Assembly: GCF_011170125.1 (NCBI RefSeq)
Contig: NZ_BLLN01000005.1
Span: 2,586,501 to 2,650,500 of the forward strand
From: Streptomyces diastaticus subsp. diastaticus
GTDB taxonomy: Bacteria > Actinomycetota > Actinomycetes > Streptomycetales > Streptomycetaceae
Length of the DNA: 64,000 nt
Reading direction: 5' to 3'
Below the pieces are notes generated by a model. The model was not told the origin of the DNA. It saw nothing but the letters and a program-made list of their open reading frames with translations, and searched no databases. This document shows, piece after piece, positions 36,183 to 44,712 of the stretch. A program made the translations under genes and the position numbers. Position 1 is the stretch's first letter; each line of letters opens with the position of its first letter.

Positions 36183-38403
36183 CGGGGCCGTCCTCGGAGG
36201 CGGGCACGGTCAGCAGGACGCGCGCGGTGGCGAGCCGGCCGGTGGCGAGGTCGGCCGAGGTGGTGTCCAGGTACAGGGCGTCGCGGCCGCTCTCTCCGAG
36301 GCGGGCCAGGATCTCGGCGAAGGTGGTGGCGGCGTCGAGCGGGCCGCCCGGCTCCGCGGCGACGGTGAGCGCGGCGGGCGCCAGGTCGGTGACGAAGGGG
36401 TCGCCCGCATCGGGTTCCCGGCCGGTCCCGTCGGCGAGCTGGGCGTCTCCGAGCAGGTCGCGCAGGGCGGCGCGGGCGGCCTCACGCCGGGTCAGGTCGG
36501 CGGCCACCGCCCAGCGGCCGCCGGGTTCGCGGGCGAGGACGACGGGGGCGGGCCCGTCGCCGGTGAGGTCGAGGAGTTCCACGCCGAGGTCGAGGGCGGC
36601 GGCCGTCTTGTGCAGGAACTCCAGCTCCGGATCGGCCGCCGTGTCCTCGGCGAGCGGCGCGGCCCGGCTGCCCCGGACGGCATCCAGTACGGCGGTGTGG
36701 GCGAGGGCGGCGAGCAGCGCGGCCCCGGCGGCCTCGGCGGCGGAGCCCCCGGCGCCCGCTCCGGCGGCGTGGGCGAGGTGGGTGCGGAGCTGGTTGTGCG
36801 GGCCGAACGGCCGGGCGGCGGCGACGGGCACGCGGTGCGGCGCCCCGGTGCGCAGCGACAGGGCGGGGGTCCAGGCGGCGGCCGGGGTGTCGTCGGTGCC
36901 GCCGAAGGTCGCGAACGCGGCCGGGGCGAGCGGCGTGCCGTGCTCCTCCCCCGCGGCGGGGGCGGGCACGGTGTGGTCGGCGTGGAGGACGGCGGCCCGG
37001 TGCAGGGCACGGGTGCGCGCCCCGGCCAGGTGGTGGATGTCGGCGGCGGTCACCGCGCGCACCGTGCCGTCGGGCAGGGCGAGTTCGACGCGGCTGACCT
37101 TGAGCGGGGTCTGGGTGAGGTCGTCGTCGTCGAAGCGGGTGAAGACGCCGGTGTGCGGGCGGACCAGCGCGCTCGCGGTGGCGTTGAGGGCGTCCACCAC
37201 CTCCTGCGCCTCCTCGGCCCCGGCCACGCTCGGCGTGCGGGGGACCTCCGGGGTCCCGGGAGAGGCCGGCACCGGGGCCCCGGAGGGAGCGCAGTGGCGG
37301 CAGCGCGGGTGCGGCGGCACGGGTTCGGCGAGGACGTCGAGCGACTGGAGGTCCTGGATCAGCACCTGCCCGCGCGTCTCGGCCGGCTGCACGCCGCTGG
37401 TCACCCGGAACACCTCGTACGCGAGGAGGTTCCCGCACATCGCGGCGAGCGGCCCGGTCAGCGGCCCCGGCGCCCCCGGCTCGGTGCCCCGGGCGCCGCC
37501 CGCGACCTCGCTCCACAGGGCGGCGGCGGTGCCGCCGTCGACGTTGGCGCCGAGGCGGAGCAGGGCGCAGGACCAGCAGCCGCCGGTGGCGGTGGCGTCG
37601 GTGGTGGCGGTGGTGTCGGTCAGCGGCCCCATCACGAGCCGTTCCCCGAAGGTCCAGGCGGGCAGCAGGGTGCGGCCCTCGGGGACGCCCTCGGTCAGCA
37701 GGCGGTGGGTGAGCCCGGCGGCGCCGTGCCCGGAGACCACCACGACGTCGTACCCCTCCAGCGCCGCCCAGCCCGGGCCCTCGGCGGGGTCGGGCAGCCG
37801 GTCGAGGCTCACCGGGCAGCCCTCGTCGGCGAGCCGGGCCGCCTCCTGGGCCACGTCGGGGAAGTCGGCGGCCAGGCCCAGGGCGCCGCAGCCGTTGCGG
37901 ACCAGGCCGAGGGCGGCCCAGCGGGCGGTCTCGTCGGTGCCGAGGACCGCGATCCGGGCGGCCCGGTAGCGGGCGAACCGGTCGGGGGCCGCGTCGGTGT
38001 AGTGGTCGATGTAGGCGATCTGTGCGGCGAACCGCTGCCCGGCGGCGTCCTCGGGTGCCGGACGCAGGGCGTCCGTCTCGGGGATGTCGCGGGCGAAGTC
38101 GCGGGCGTAGAGGGTGCGGACCAGTTCGGCGGCCATCGCACGCTGGGCCGGGCCGAAGCCGGCGCAGACCTCGTCGAGGCGGTGGCGCCCGGTGAGGTGC
38201 GGCAGGACGAGGGAGGCGAACCGGTAGGCGGTGCGGCCGGTGAGGTGGAAGCCGCCGTCGGCGTTGTGGAAGAGGACCCCGCCGGGTGTCTGGGTGAAGA
38301 GCACGTCGCGGCGGACCCGGGGCCGGGTGGCGGCGAGCGCGTCGAAGGCGTCGGCGGGGTCGGCGCCGGTCGCCGGGGCGGGGTCGGTCGTGGGTTCGGC
38401 CAT
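36172..38403 (-). CDS. Ocin-ThiF-like leader-binding protein with a degenerate YcaO domain
   Basis: 743 residues. Residues 28-105 form a PqqD-like RRE (VRRDVLFTQTPGGVLFHNA); residues 140-375 an E1-like Rossmann domain (RIAVLGTDETARWAALGLVR) with zinc pairs CWSC (276-279) and CRHC (368-371). Residues 400-743 align by eye with the YcaO domains of this cluster: ADIHHLAGARTR for EGLERYAGMRSR, WTPALSLRTGAPHRVPVA for WVWGYSLRDERPVLVPEV, ALLAALAHTAVLDAV for CGLMEVVERDAFLLA. The glutamates of the ATP site are lost, and there is no PxPxP end. It likely recruits the leader and activates the YcaO partners. Confidence 0.9.
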   Translation of the reverse strand: MAEPTTDPAPATGADPADAFDALAATRPRVRRDVLFTQTPGGVLFHNADGGFHLTGRTAYRFASLVLPHLTGRHRLDEVCAGFGPAQRAMAAELVRTLYARDFARDIPETDALRPAPEDAAGQRFAAQIAYIDHYTDAAPDRFARYRAARIAVLGTDETARWAALGLVRNGCGALGLAADFPDVAQEAARLADEGCPVSLDRLPDPAEGPGWAALEGYDVVVVSGHGAAGLTHRLLTEGVPEGRTLLPAWTFGERLVMGPLTDTTATTDATATGGCWSCALLRLGANVDGGTAAALWSEVAGGARGTEPGAPGPLTGPLAAMCGNLLAYEVFRVTSGVQPAETRGQVLIQDLQSLDVLAEPVPPHPRCRHCAPSGAPVPASPGTPEVPRTPSVAGAEEAQEVVDALNATASALVRPHTGVFTRFDDDDLTQTPLKVSRVELALPDGTVRAVTAADIHHLAGARTRALHRAAVLHADHTVPAPAAGEEHGTPLAPAAFATFGGTDDTPAAAWTPALSLRTGAPHRVPVAAARPFGPHNQLRTHLAHAAGAGAGGSAAEAAGAALLAALAHTAVLDAVRGSRAAPLAEDTAADPELEFLHKTAAALDLGVELLDLTGDGPAPVVLAREPGGRWAVAADLTRREAARAALRDLLGDAQLADGTGREPDAGDPFVTDLAPAALTVAAEPGGPLDAATTFAEILARLGESGRDALYLDTTSADLATGRLATARVLLTVPASEDGPDAR

Positions 38404-38496
38404 CAGGAGTCACACCTTCTCTGCGGGGCGCGCCAGTCCGGGGCGGAGCGCGCGAGCGGTTCGGCGGGGGCGGGGTGCGGGATCGGTCGGACACGT

Positions 38497-38502
38497 CCTA
38501 GG
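38497..38502. repeat. Target-site duplication of the IS481-type element (left copy)
   Basis: CCTAGG directly precedes the IS. It is the NCTAGN type of target that IS481 duplicates, and it is repeated at 39584-39589. It also supplies the TAG stop codon of the transposase gene (complement of 38498-38500). Confidence 0.9.
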
Positions 38503-39481
38503 TGTATTGACCCGCAGCGTTGTTAACGCGGCTGATCGGAGGTTGGCCTCCGAGTGCGGTGTGGCAGCGATGGTGGTTGTAGGTGTGGAGGAAGTCTGCC
38601 AGGGCCGTTGTCCGCTCGTGGTTCGAGGTGTAGGGCCGCACGTAGGCCCACTCGTCCAGGAGCGTCCGGTTGAAGCGTTCGACCTTGCCGTTGGTCTGCG
38701 GCCGGTAGGGGCGGATCTTCTTGTGGGCGATACCGGCTGCGGTGAGGCTCTGGGTGAACAGCTTCGACTTGTAGCAGGCGCCGTTGTCGGTCAGGACGCG
38801 CTCGACCGTCACGCCATGAGCGGCGAAGAAGGCGTTCGCCCGCTGCCAGAAGGCGATCGCCGTGTCCTTGCGCTCGTCGGGCAGGACCTCGCTGTAGGCC
38901 AGACGGGAGTGGTCGTCGACGGCGGAGTGGATGTAGCTGTAGCCGATCACCGGCTTGCAGCTCCTGCGCTCGCTGGTGGTGGCCTGGCGGTTGAGGTCGC
39001 CGGCTGTTCTGCCGACGGTGCGCCAGCCGCCGCCGTCGGGGATGTTGCCGAGCTTCTTGATGTCGACGTGGACCAGTTCGCCGGGCCGGTCGCGTTCGTA
39101 GCGGCGGATCACCCGTCCGGTGGGGCGGTCGAGCCAGGCCAGCCGGTTGATGCCGTGACGCGTCAGGATCCGGTGGACCGTCGAGGCCGGCAGGCCCAGG
39201 ATGGGTGCGATGCGGGCGGGCCCGAGTTTGCGGTCGGTCCGCAGGCGGCAGGCCCGGGCCTCGATCATGGCGGGCGTGCGGTGCGGGGTTGTGTGCGGCC
39301 TGCTCGGACGGTCGTGGAGACCGGCTTCGCCTTCGGCCCGCCAGCGGCGAACCCACTTGTGGGCGGTGGGGCGGGATATACCCATCTCAGCAGCGACGTG
39401 CGCGACAGGCCGACCGGACTGGACGCGTTCGACCAGGATCCGCCTGCCATGAACCGTCAGCCGGGCGTTACGGTGAGACAC
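38498..39481 (-). CDS. IS481-family transposase
   Basis: A 327-residue DDE transposase. N-terminal HTH (GRPVAHVAAEMGISRPTAHK, WVRRWRAEGEAGLHDR) and a second HTH (GPARIAPILGLPASTVHRIL) precede the rve catalytic core with Asp in VHVDIKKLG, Asp in VLTDNGACYKSK and Glu in KVERFNRTLLDEW. It appears intact. The coding sequence runs off the IS end: the stop TAG comes from the CTAG of the target duplication, so the element has no stop of its own in this frame. Confidence 0.95.
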   Translation of the reverse strand: MSHRNARLTVHGRRILVERVQSGRPVAHVAAEMGISRPTAHKWVRRWRAEGEAGLHDRPSRPHTTPHRTPAMIEARACRLRTDRKLGPARIAPILGLPASTVHRILTRHGINRLAWLDRPTGRVIRRYERDRPGELVHVDIKKLGNIPDGGGWRTVGRTAGDLNRQATTSERRSCKPVIGYSYIHSAVDDHSRLAYSEVLPDERKDTAIAFWQRANAFFAAHGVTVERVLTDNGACYKSKLFTQSLTAAGIAHKKIRPYRPQTNGKVERFNRTLLDEWAYVRPYTSNHERTTALADFLHTYNHHRCHTALGGQPPISRVNNAAGQYT

Positions 39482-39583
39482 GAAGACCTCCGTGTGCGGT
39501 GCAGCTTAGACACCTCCACCACACCGGAGGTCTTCGTCATGATCAAGACCTGACCCGCGTTAACAACGCTCGTGATCAATACA
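38503..39583 (-). mobile_element. Complete IS481-family insertion sequence
   Basis: A 1081-bp element bounded by imperfect inverted repeats of 29 bp (38503-38531 and 39555-39583). Each starts TGTATTGA and, after five mostly different bases, shares AGCGTTGTTAACGCGG. A 6-bp CCTAGG direct repeat flanks it. Intact ends, target duplication and transposase indicate a recent insertion. It landed in the stop codon of the SARP gene, 93 bases upstream of the E1-like gene of the RiPP operon. Confidence 0.95.
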
Positions 39584-39589
39584 CCTAGG
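39584..39589. repeat. Target-site duplication of the IS481-type element (right copy)
   Basis: CCTAGG directly after the IS. The complement of 39585-39587 is the TAG stop codon of the SARP gene, so the insertion preserved that reading frame's end. Confidence 0.9.
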
Positions 39590-41570
39590 CGGTGTCCTCA
39601 CACTCCCGGCGGCGCGCGGAGGGCGGTCCCGCGGCGTCCGGTGGGTGCTCCCGGGGGGCTCCCCCGGTCCGGTGGGCCGGGGGGAGCGCCGGGCGCGGTC
39701 CCTCGTGCGGGGCGGGCGTGGGCTTGCGCCCGGTGCGGCAGTGCGGGCATCGCCCGGCGCGGGCGGTGTCGGCGGCCTGGGGGTGGGCGGCGGGTCCGCC
39801 GGGCGGGCGGCGGGCTCCCCCGGCCCAGGCCCGTAGCAGCGGCAGCGTGCGGTACGGACCGGGCGGACCCTCCTCCAGGAAGCCGGCGTCGGCGAGCCGG
39901 TCGAGGAGCTGCTCGGTGTCGGCCTCGCACAGCCCGAGGGCGGTCGCGGCCTCGTCGGTGGCGCAGGCGGGGCCGAGCGCGGCGACCTCCAGGAAGGCGT
40001 CGGCGAGGGGCGGCTCCAGCCGTCCCAGCGCCTCCCCCAGCACCTCGGGCACGGAGAGCCCGGGAGCGTCGGTGAGGGCGAGCCGGCCGGCCTGGCCGGC
40101 GGCGAGCCAGCCTGCCGAGTCGGCCAGGCGCAGGCCGGGGCGCGTCTGGAGCCGGGCCGTCATGATGCGCAGCGCCAGCGGGTGGTGGCCGCAGCTCTCG
40201 GCGATGCGGCGGGCCTCGTCCGGTTCGGCGTCGACGCGTTCGGCGCCGAGCACGGCTCTCAGCAGGGCGTGCGACTCGGCCGGGCGGAACGGCCCGAGCC
40301 GCACCACCCGTCCGCCGTGGGTGGCGACCAGGCCGGCGAGGCCGCGCCGGCTGGTGACCACGACGGCCCCGCCGGAGCAGGCGGCGAGCAGCGGCCGTAC
40401 CTGGTCGGCGTCGACGGCGTCGTCCAGCACCAGCAGGGTGCCACTGCCCGGCGGGCGGGCCTCCAGGGCCCGGGTGAGCTGCCCGGCGACGGTGCCCGGG
40501 TCGTACGGCAGCCCGTCCGGTCCGGTCATCCGCACCAGCAGGCGGCCGCCGGGGAAGCGGTCGGCGAGCCGGGTGGCGACGTGCCGGGCCAGGGCCGACT
40601 TGCCGATGCCGGGCGCACCGGAGAGGACGACGGTGAGCGGGCCGCCGGGCCGGTGGGCGGTGTCGGCGGTGAGGTGGGCGGTGAGCGCGGCCACCTCGTC
40701 GGCGCGTCCGGCGAAGTCGGGGACGGCGGTGAGCGCGGTGACCAGCTCGGGCGTCTTCGGTGCGGCCACGGGGGCGGCGGGGACGGGGACCTGTCCCCCG
40801 CCCGGGCGCGCGGCCGGTTCCGCGGCGCCGAGGTCGTCGCCGCGCAGAATGGCCAGTTCCAGCCGCTGGAGGGCGCTGCCCGGGTCGACTCCCAGCTCCT
40901 GGAGCAGGTACTCCTTGACGCGCCGGTACTCGGCGAGCGCCTCGGCCTGACGGCCGGACCGGTACAGCGCCTCGACGAGCTGCTCGTGGAACCGCTCGTG
41001 TCCCGGGTGGGCGCGGGTCACCTCCCAGAGGTCGCCCAGCGCCTCCCCGCACCGGCCCAGCCGCAGATGCAGGTCGCCGAGGCGTTCCACGGCACGCAGT
41101 CGCTCCTCGGCGAGGCGCGGCACCTCGTCGCGGTGGAGCAGGTCGGAGCGGACGTTGGCGAGCAGCGGCCCCTGCCACAGCGCCAGCGCGTCGCGCAGCG
41201 CGGCCAGTTCGGCGTGGGGGTCGTGGCTGAGGGCGGCGGCCCGCCGGACCCGCTCCCGGAACCCGATGAGATCCAGGGTGTGCGGGCCGGCGGTGATGCG
41301 GTAGCCGCCGGGGACGGCCTCGATCGGTGTCTCGGTGACTCCGTGCTTGGTGAACAGCCGCCGGAGCCTGAGCACACAGGTCTGGAGGGCGGCCTTGGCG
41401 GTGGCCGGCTGCTCCTCCCCCCAGATCGCGCGCTGGAGGTAGTCGGCGGAGACCACCGAGTTGGCGTGCAGGAGCAGCGCGGTCAGCAGGACGGTGGGCT
41501 TGGCGGGCTGGAGGACGACCGATTCGGGGCCGTCGTGCAGCGACAGCGGGCCGAGCAGCTGGAACCGCAT
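39585..41570 (-). CDS. AfsR/SARP-family transcriptional activator
   Basis: 661 residues. The N-terminal OmpR-like winged helix (MRFQLLGPLSLHDGPESVVL, LLHANSVVSADYLQRAIWG) and the BTAD domain (FRERVRRAAALSHDPHAEL, ELGVDPGSALQRLELAILRG) occupy residues 1-260. An NB-ARC ATPase (FAGRADEVAALTAHL, Walker A LSGAPGIGKSALARHV, Walker B TLLVLDDA) follows to about residue 600. The C-terminus is short, Pro/Arg-rich with CPHC, and no TPR domain follows. SARPs activate cluster promoters. Its start lies 8 bases after a small secreted-peptide gene. Its stop lies within the IS target duplication. Confidence 0.93.
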   Translation of the reverse strand: MRFQLLGPLSLHDGPESVVLQPAKPTVLLTALLLHANSVVSADYLQRAIWGEEQPATAKAALQTCVLRLRRLFTKHGVTETPIEAVPGGYRITAGPHTLDLIGFRERVRRAAALSHDPHAELAALRDALALWQGPLLANVRSDLLHRDEVPRLAEERLRAVERLGDLHLRLGRCGEALGDLWEVTRAHPGHERFHEQLVEALYRSGRQAEALAEYRRVKEYLLQELGVDPGSALQRLELAILRGDDLGAAEPAARPGGGQVPVPAAPVAAPKTPELVTALTAVPDFAGRADEVAALTAHLTADTAHRPGGPLTVVLSGAPGIGKSALARHVATRLADRFPGGRLLVRMTGPDGLPYDPGTVAGQLTRALEARPPGSGTLLVLDDAVDADQVRPLLAACSGGAVVVTSRRGLAGLVATHGGRVVRLGPFRPAESHALLRAVLGAERVDAEPDEARRIAESCGHHPLALRIMTARLQTRPGLRLADSAGWLAAGQAGRLALTDAPGLSVPEVLGEALGRLEPPLADAFLEVAALGPACATDEAATALGLCEADTEQLLDRLADAGFLEEGPPGPYRTLPLLRAWAGGARRPPGGPAAHPQAADTARAGRCPHCRTGRKPTPAPHEGPRPALPPAHRTGGAPREHPPDAAGPPSARRRECEDTA

Positions 41571-41578
41571 GGCGGCGC

Positions 41579-41812
41579 CTAGTCCCAGCCGTTGACCAGC
41601 TTGCCGTGCCCCGGCCCGTCGGGGACCCCGTCCCAGCCGTTGACCAGGGGGCTCACGGGCCCGGGCGCGGGGGACGGCGCCTGCGCGGCGGCCTGCCCGG
41701 CGCCGAGGGCGAGGACGGCGGCGGCCCCGGCGAGGGCGGCGGCGGCCCTGGCCCGGCGGGCGCGGACGGAGGCGGCGGACGGCGGACGGTGGGCGTTTCG
41801 GTTCCCGGACAC
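41579..41812 (-). CDS. Small secreted peptide with duplicated LVNGWD motif
   Basis: 77 residues: a basic N-region, hydrophobic core AAAALAGAAAVLALGAG and a likely signal-peptidase site near AQA45, leaving about 32 mature residues. The mature part contains LVNGWD at 56-61 and again at the very C-terminus (72-77), separated by a Gly/Pro/Asp spacer. The gene is 8 bases upstream of the SARP gene and must share its mRNA. I recognise no family; a secreted signal or a translationally coupled leader peptide for the SARP is possible. Confidence 0.6.
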   Translation of the reverse strand: MSGNRNAHRPPSAASVRARRARAAAALAGAAAVLALGAGQAAAQAPSPAPGPVSPLVNGWDGVPDGPGHGKLVNGWD

Positions 41813-42114
41813 GGTTCTCCCTGGAGAGTCTGGTCATGGCTCATGGGCGACTGCGCGAACAGGGCTCGCCGGTGTGCGGCGCGGCCGCCCCGGGTGAGGC
41901 CGGAGTGATGGTGGGGGGTGGCGCTGTGCGAAGGGTGGGGGGCTGGGGGCTTGCGTGACGGGCCGCCCGGAAGGTGGGGGTGCTCGGTACGGGCGGTGGG
42001 GGTGGCGCGGTACGAAGCGGAGGGGCGTCGTGGGTTCGGACGCTCCCCTGACGGGCCGTCGGGCTGGTTGGCACGACCATGCCAGTGCGACCCTCTCCCG
42101 TGGTGGACGCGCGT

Positions 42115-42152
42115 TGACAGCTTGTTGCAGGGCCGTCGGCAGCTTCGTGCAA
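42115..42152. promoter_or_regulatory. 22-bp-spaced direct repeat upstream of the SARP locus and MFS gene
   Basis: CAGCTTGTTGCAG (42118-42130) and CAGCTTCGTGCAA (42140-42152) repeat with a 22-bp period. The first is preceded by TTGACA, making TGACAGC, the same heptamer as in the array before the RiPP precursor. It lies about 190 bases before the MFS start and 300 bases before the small-peptide/SARP start, in a 525-base intergenic region (41813-42337) otherwise without visible genes. Confidence 0.45.
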
Positions 42153-42337
42153 CGGGGGGCGGCATTCGGCGCGTTCCGCCCGAACCGGGTACGCACCGCC
42201 TCCGCCCGGTGCCCGTACGGGCACGCCGCCCGCCTGCCGGACGCCCTCCCCGCGCCGGTTCCACCGGTGAGAAGGTGTCCGGAATCGATGGAGGGGGAAC
42301 GGAGCCACCCGCTCCCCGGCACGAGGAGAGGACGACC

Positions 42338-44008
42338 GTGAACCAGGGCCCCGTGTCCGGCACGCCCGACCCGCCCCGCCCGCGTGACCCGCGCACCGCG
42401 ACTCCCGCACCGGACGCGAACGGCCCGGACGGCGACCCGGCGGGACCGGAGGCGACCTCGGTTCCGCCCCTGCCCCCGGACCCGGGCCCGGCCCCCGGCT
42501 CCCCGGCCCCGGCGAGGGACGGCAGGCGGGGCGCGGTCGTCGCCGCCCTCATGCTCTGCATGGCGCTGGCGGCGCTCGACGGCACGATCGTCTCCACGGC
42601 CGTCCCGCAGATCGTCGGCGACCTCGGCGGCTTCTCGTACTTCTCCTGGCTCTTCGCCGGCTACCTGCTCGCCGTCACCGTGACCCTCCCCGTCTACGGC
42701 AAGCTCTCCGACACGCTGGGCCGCAAGCCGGTCCTCGTCATCGGCGCCGCCCTCTTCCTGGCCGGTTCCCTGCTCTGCGCCCTCGCCTGGGACATGACCT
42801 CGCTGATCGCCTTCCGCGTCGTGCAGGGGCTGGGCGGCGGCGCCCTCCAGGGCACGGTGCAGACGCTGGCAGCCGACCTCTACCCGTTGAAGGAGCGCCC
42901 GAGGATCCAGGCCCGGCTCTCCACCGTCTGGGCGCTCTCCGCCGTCGCGGGCCCGGGCCTCGGCGGGGTCATCGCCACCTACGCGGACTGGCGGTGGATC
43001 TTCCTCGTCAACCTGCCCGTCGGTGCCGTCGCCCTCTGGCTCATCGTCCGCCACCTGCACGAACCGGCCCGCGAGCGGACCGGGCCGCGGCCGCCCGTCG
43101 ACTGGGCGGGGGCGCTCGGCGTCTTCTGCTGCGGCGCCGTCCTGCTGACGGCGCTGGTCCAGGGCGGCGTCGCCTGGGAGTGGCTCTCCACCCCCTCGCT
43201 CGCCCTGCTCGCCACCGGCGTCGTGCTGGCCGGGGCCACGGTCCTCGTCGAGCGCCGGGCCGCCGATCCGGTCATCCCGGGCTGGGTGTGGCGCCGCCGC
43301 ACCATCGCCGCCGTCAACCTCGCCCTGGGCTGCCTCGGCCTGCTGATGGTCGCCCCGACGGTCTTCCTCCCGACGTACGCGCAGTCCGTCCTCGGCCTCG
43401 CCCCGGTCGCCGCCGGATTCGTCCTCTCCGTGATGACGCTCTCCTGGCCGGTGGCCGCCGCCCTGAGCCAGCACGTCTACCGGCGCATCGGCTTCCGCGA
43501 CACCGCCCTGGTCGGCAGCGGCGCCGCCACCCTGGTGCTGCTGGCCTTCCCGCTGCTGCCCTACCCTGGCAGCGGCTGGCAGCCCGCCCTGCTGATGCTG
43601 GCGCTCGGCGCCGCCCTCGGCCTCTTCCAGCTCCCGCTGATCGTCGGCGTGCAGTCCACCGTCGGCTGGGCCGAGCGGGGCACCACCACCGCCTCGGTCC
43701 TCTTCTGCCGCCAGATCGGCCAGACCCTGGGCGCCGCTCTCCTCGGCGCCGTCGCCAACGCCGTCCTCACCGCCCGCCTCGGTACCAGCGGCGACCTGGA
43801 CGCGGTGGCCCGCGCCCTGGACGAGCCCTCGGCGATGGCCCCGGCCACCGCCGACGCCCTGCGCCGCGCCGTCGACGCGGCCGTGGAGACCGTCCACCTC
43901 GGCGCGGCCTGCGCGGGCGCCGCCGCCTTCGTCCTGCTGCTCGCCCTGGCCCCGCGCCGCTTCCCGGTACGCGAGGAGCACACCGGCCCGGCCGCCGAGC
44001 GCGGCTGA
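42338..44008 (+). CDS. DHA2-family MFS drug efflux transporter
   Basis: A 556-residue, 14-segment EmrB/QacA-type exporter. After a 65-residue Pro/Asp-rich N-terminal tail come motif D1/segment 1 (ALDGTIVSTAVPQIVGDLGG), motif A (GKLSDTLGRKPVLVIGA), motif B-like RVVQGLGGGALQG and motif C (ALSAVAGPGLGGVIATY). It uses proton antiport to expel drugs. GTG 42338 follows GAGGAGAG. The adjacent, convergent TetR gene may regulate it. It could contribute to resistance for the neighbouring RiPP but is equally plausible as an independent pump. Confidence 0.93.
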   Translation: MNQGPVSGTPDPPRPRDPRTATPAPDANGPDGDPAGPEATSVPPLPPDPGPAPGSPAPARDGRRGAVVAALMLCMALAALDGTIVSTAVPQIVGDLGGFSYFSWLFAGYLLAVTVTLPVYGKLSDTLGRKPVLVIGAALFLAGSLLCALAWDMTSLIAFRVVQGLGGGALQGTVQTLAADLYPLKERPRIQARLSTVWALSAVAGPGLGGVIATYADWRWIFLVNLPVGAVALWLIVRHLHEPARERTGPRPPVDWAGALGVFCCGAVLLTALVQGGVAWEWLSTPSLALLATGVVLAGATVLVERRAADPVIPGWVWRRRTIAAVNLALGCLGLLMVAPTVFLPTYAQSVLGLAPVAAGFVLSVMTLSWPVAAALSQHVYRRIGFRDTALVGSGAATLVLLAFPLLPYPGSGWQPALLMLALGAALGLFQLPLIVGVQSTVGWAERGTTTASVLFCRQIGQTLGAALLGAVANAVLTARLGTSGDLDAVARALDEPSAMAPATADALRRAVDAAVETVHLGAACAGAAAFVLLLALAPRRFPVREEHTGPAAERG

Positions 44009-44027
44009 GCCCGGGCGGCCGGGCCGG

Positions 44028-44633
44028 TCAGCCGGCGGCCAGCCGCGCCAGGCAGGCGTCGACCAGGGCGATCTGCCGCTCCGCCGGGAACTCCTCCGGC
44101 GCGAGGAGGGCCTGTACGACCAGCCCCAGCGCGAAGCTCTGGGCGGCCGCCGCCACCTCCCCGGCGTCCGGCCCGGCGGGCAGCTCCCCGCGCCGCTGGG
44201 CCTCGGCCGCGTACCCGGCCAGCCGCTCCCGGGTGCGCCGGTACCGCGCGGCGTGCTCCGCCGCCAGCTCCGGGTCGGCCAGCGCGACGTCCCAGGAACC
44301 CACCCAGATCCGGTTGCCCGCCCTGGCCGGCCCGTCCAGGGGCAGCAGGTCGAGCAGGACCGCCCGCAGCCGCACCAGCCCCGACACCGTCCCCGCCTGC
44401 TCCTCCGCCGGGCGCGGCCGTCCGGCCGACCGCCGGTCGAGCACCTCCAGCGCGTGCCGCACCAGGGCGCGTTTGCTCGGGAAGTAGTGCGTCACCAGCC
44501 CCGTGGTGGCCCCCAGCTCCGCCGCCACGGCGCGCAACGTGAGCCCGCCGAACCCGCGCGCGGCCAGCACCCGCCACACCGCCTCGGAGACATCCTCCCG
44601 GCGTGCGTCATGGTCCCCGCGAGCTGGCGTCAC
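44028..44633 (-). CDS. TetR/AcrR-family regulator
   Basis: 201 residues: HTH (VSEAVWRVLAARGFGGLTLR, AVAAELGATTGLVTHYFPSK) followed by a BetI/TetR_C_6-like ligand domain (RIWVGSWDVALADPELAAEH, AAAAQSFALGLVVQALLAPE). GTG 44633 gives VTPARGDHDARREDVS, the natural start; upstream codons lack family similarity. It is tail-to-tail with the MFS gene and divergent from the GNAT gene, so it may control either. Confidence 0.9.
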   Translation of the reverse strand: MTPARGDHDARREDVSEAVWRVLAARGFGGLTLRAVAAELGATTGLVTHYFPSKRALVRHALEVLDRRSAGRPRPAEEQAGTVSGLVRLRAVLLDLLPLDGPARAGNRIWVGSWDVALADPELAAEHAARYRRTRERLAGYAAEAQRRGELPAGPDAGEVAAAAQSFALGLVVQALLAPEEFPAERQIALVDACLARLAAG

Positions 44634-44712
44634 AGCCGGTACGGTACCTACCCAACGCTTGTCATGTACCTCCCGGGGGCCCCACCCGGGCCCCACCCAC
44701 CGGACGGGACTC

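Noticed and set aside
42338..44633. MFS pump and TetR as certain cluster resistance genes
   Set aside because: The operon already has an ABC exporter, and the MFS/TetR pair forms a self-contained unit; membership cannot be decided from the sequence.
44636..44666. GGTACC-centred palindrome between the TetR and GNAT genes as a TetR operator
   Set aside because: The symmetry is short (about 6-10 bp) and no consistent -10/-35 spacing could be fitted; insufficient support.
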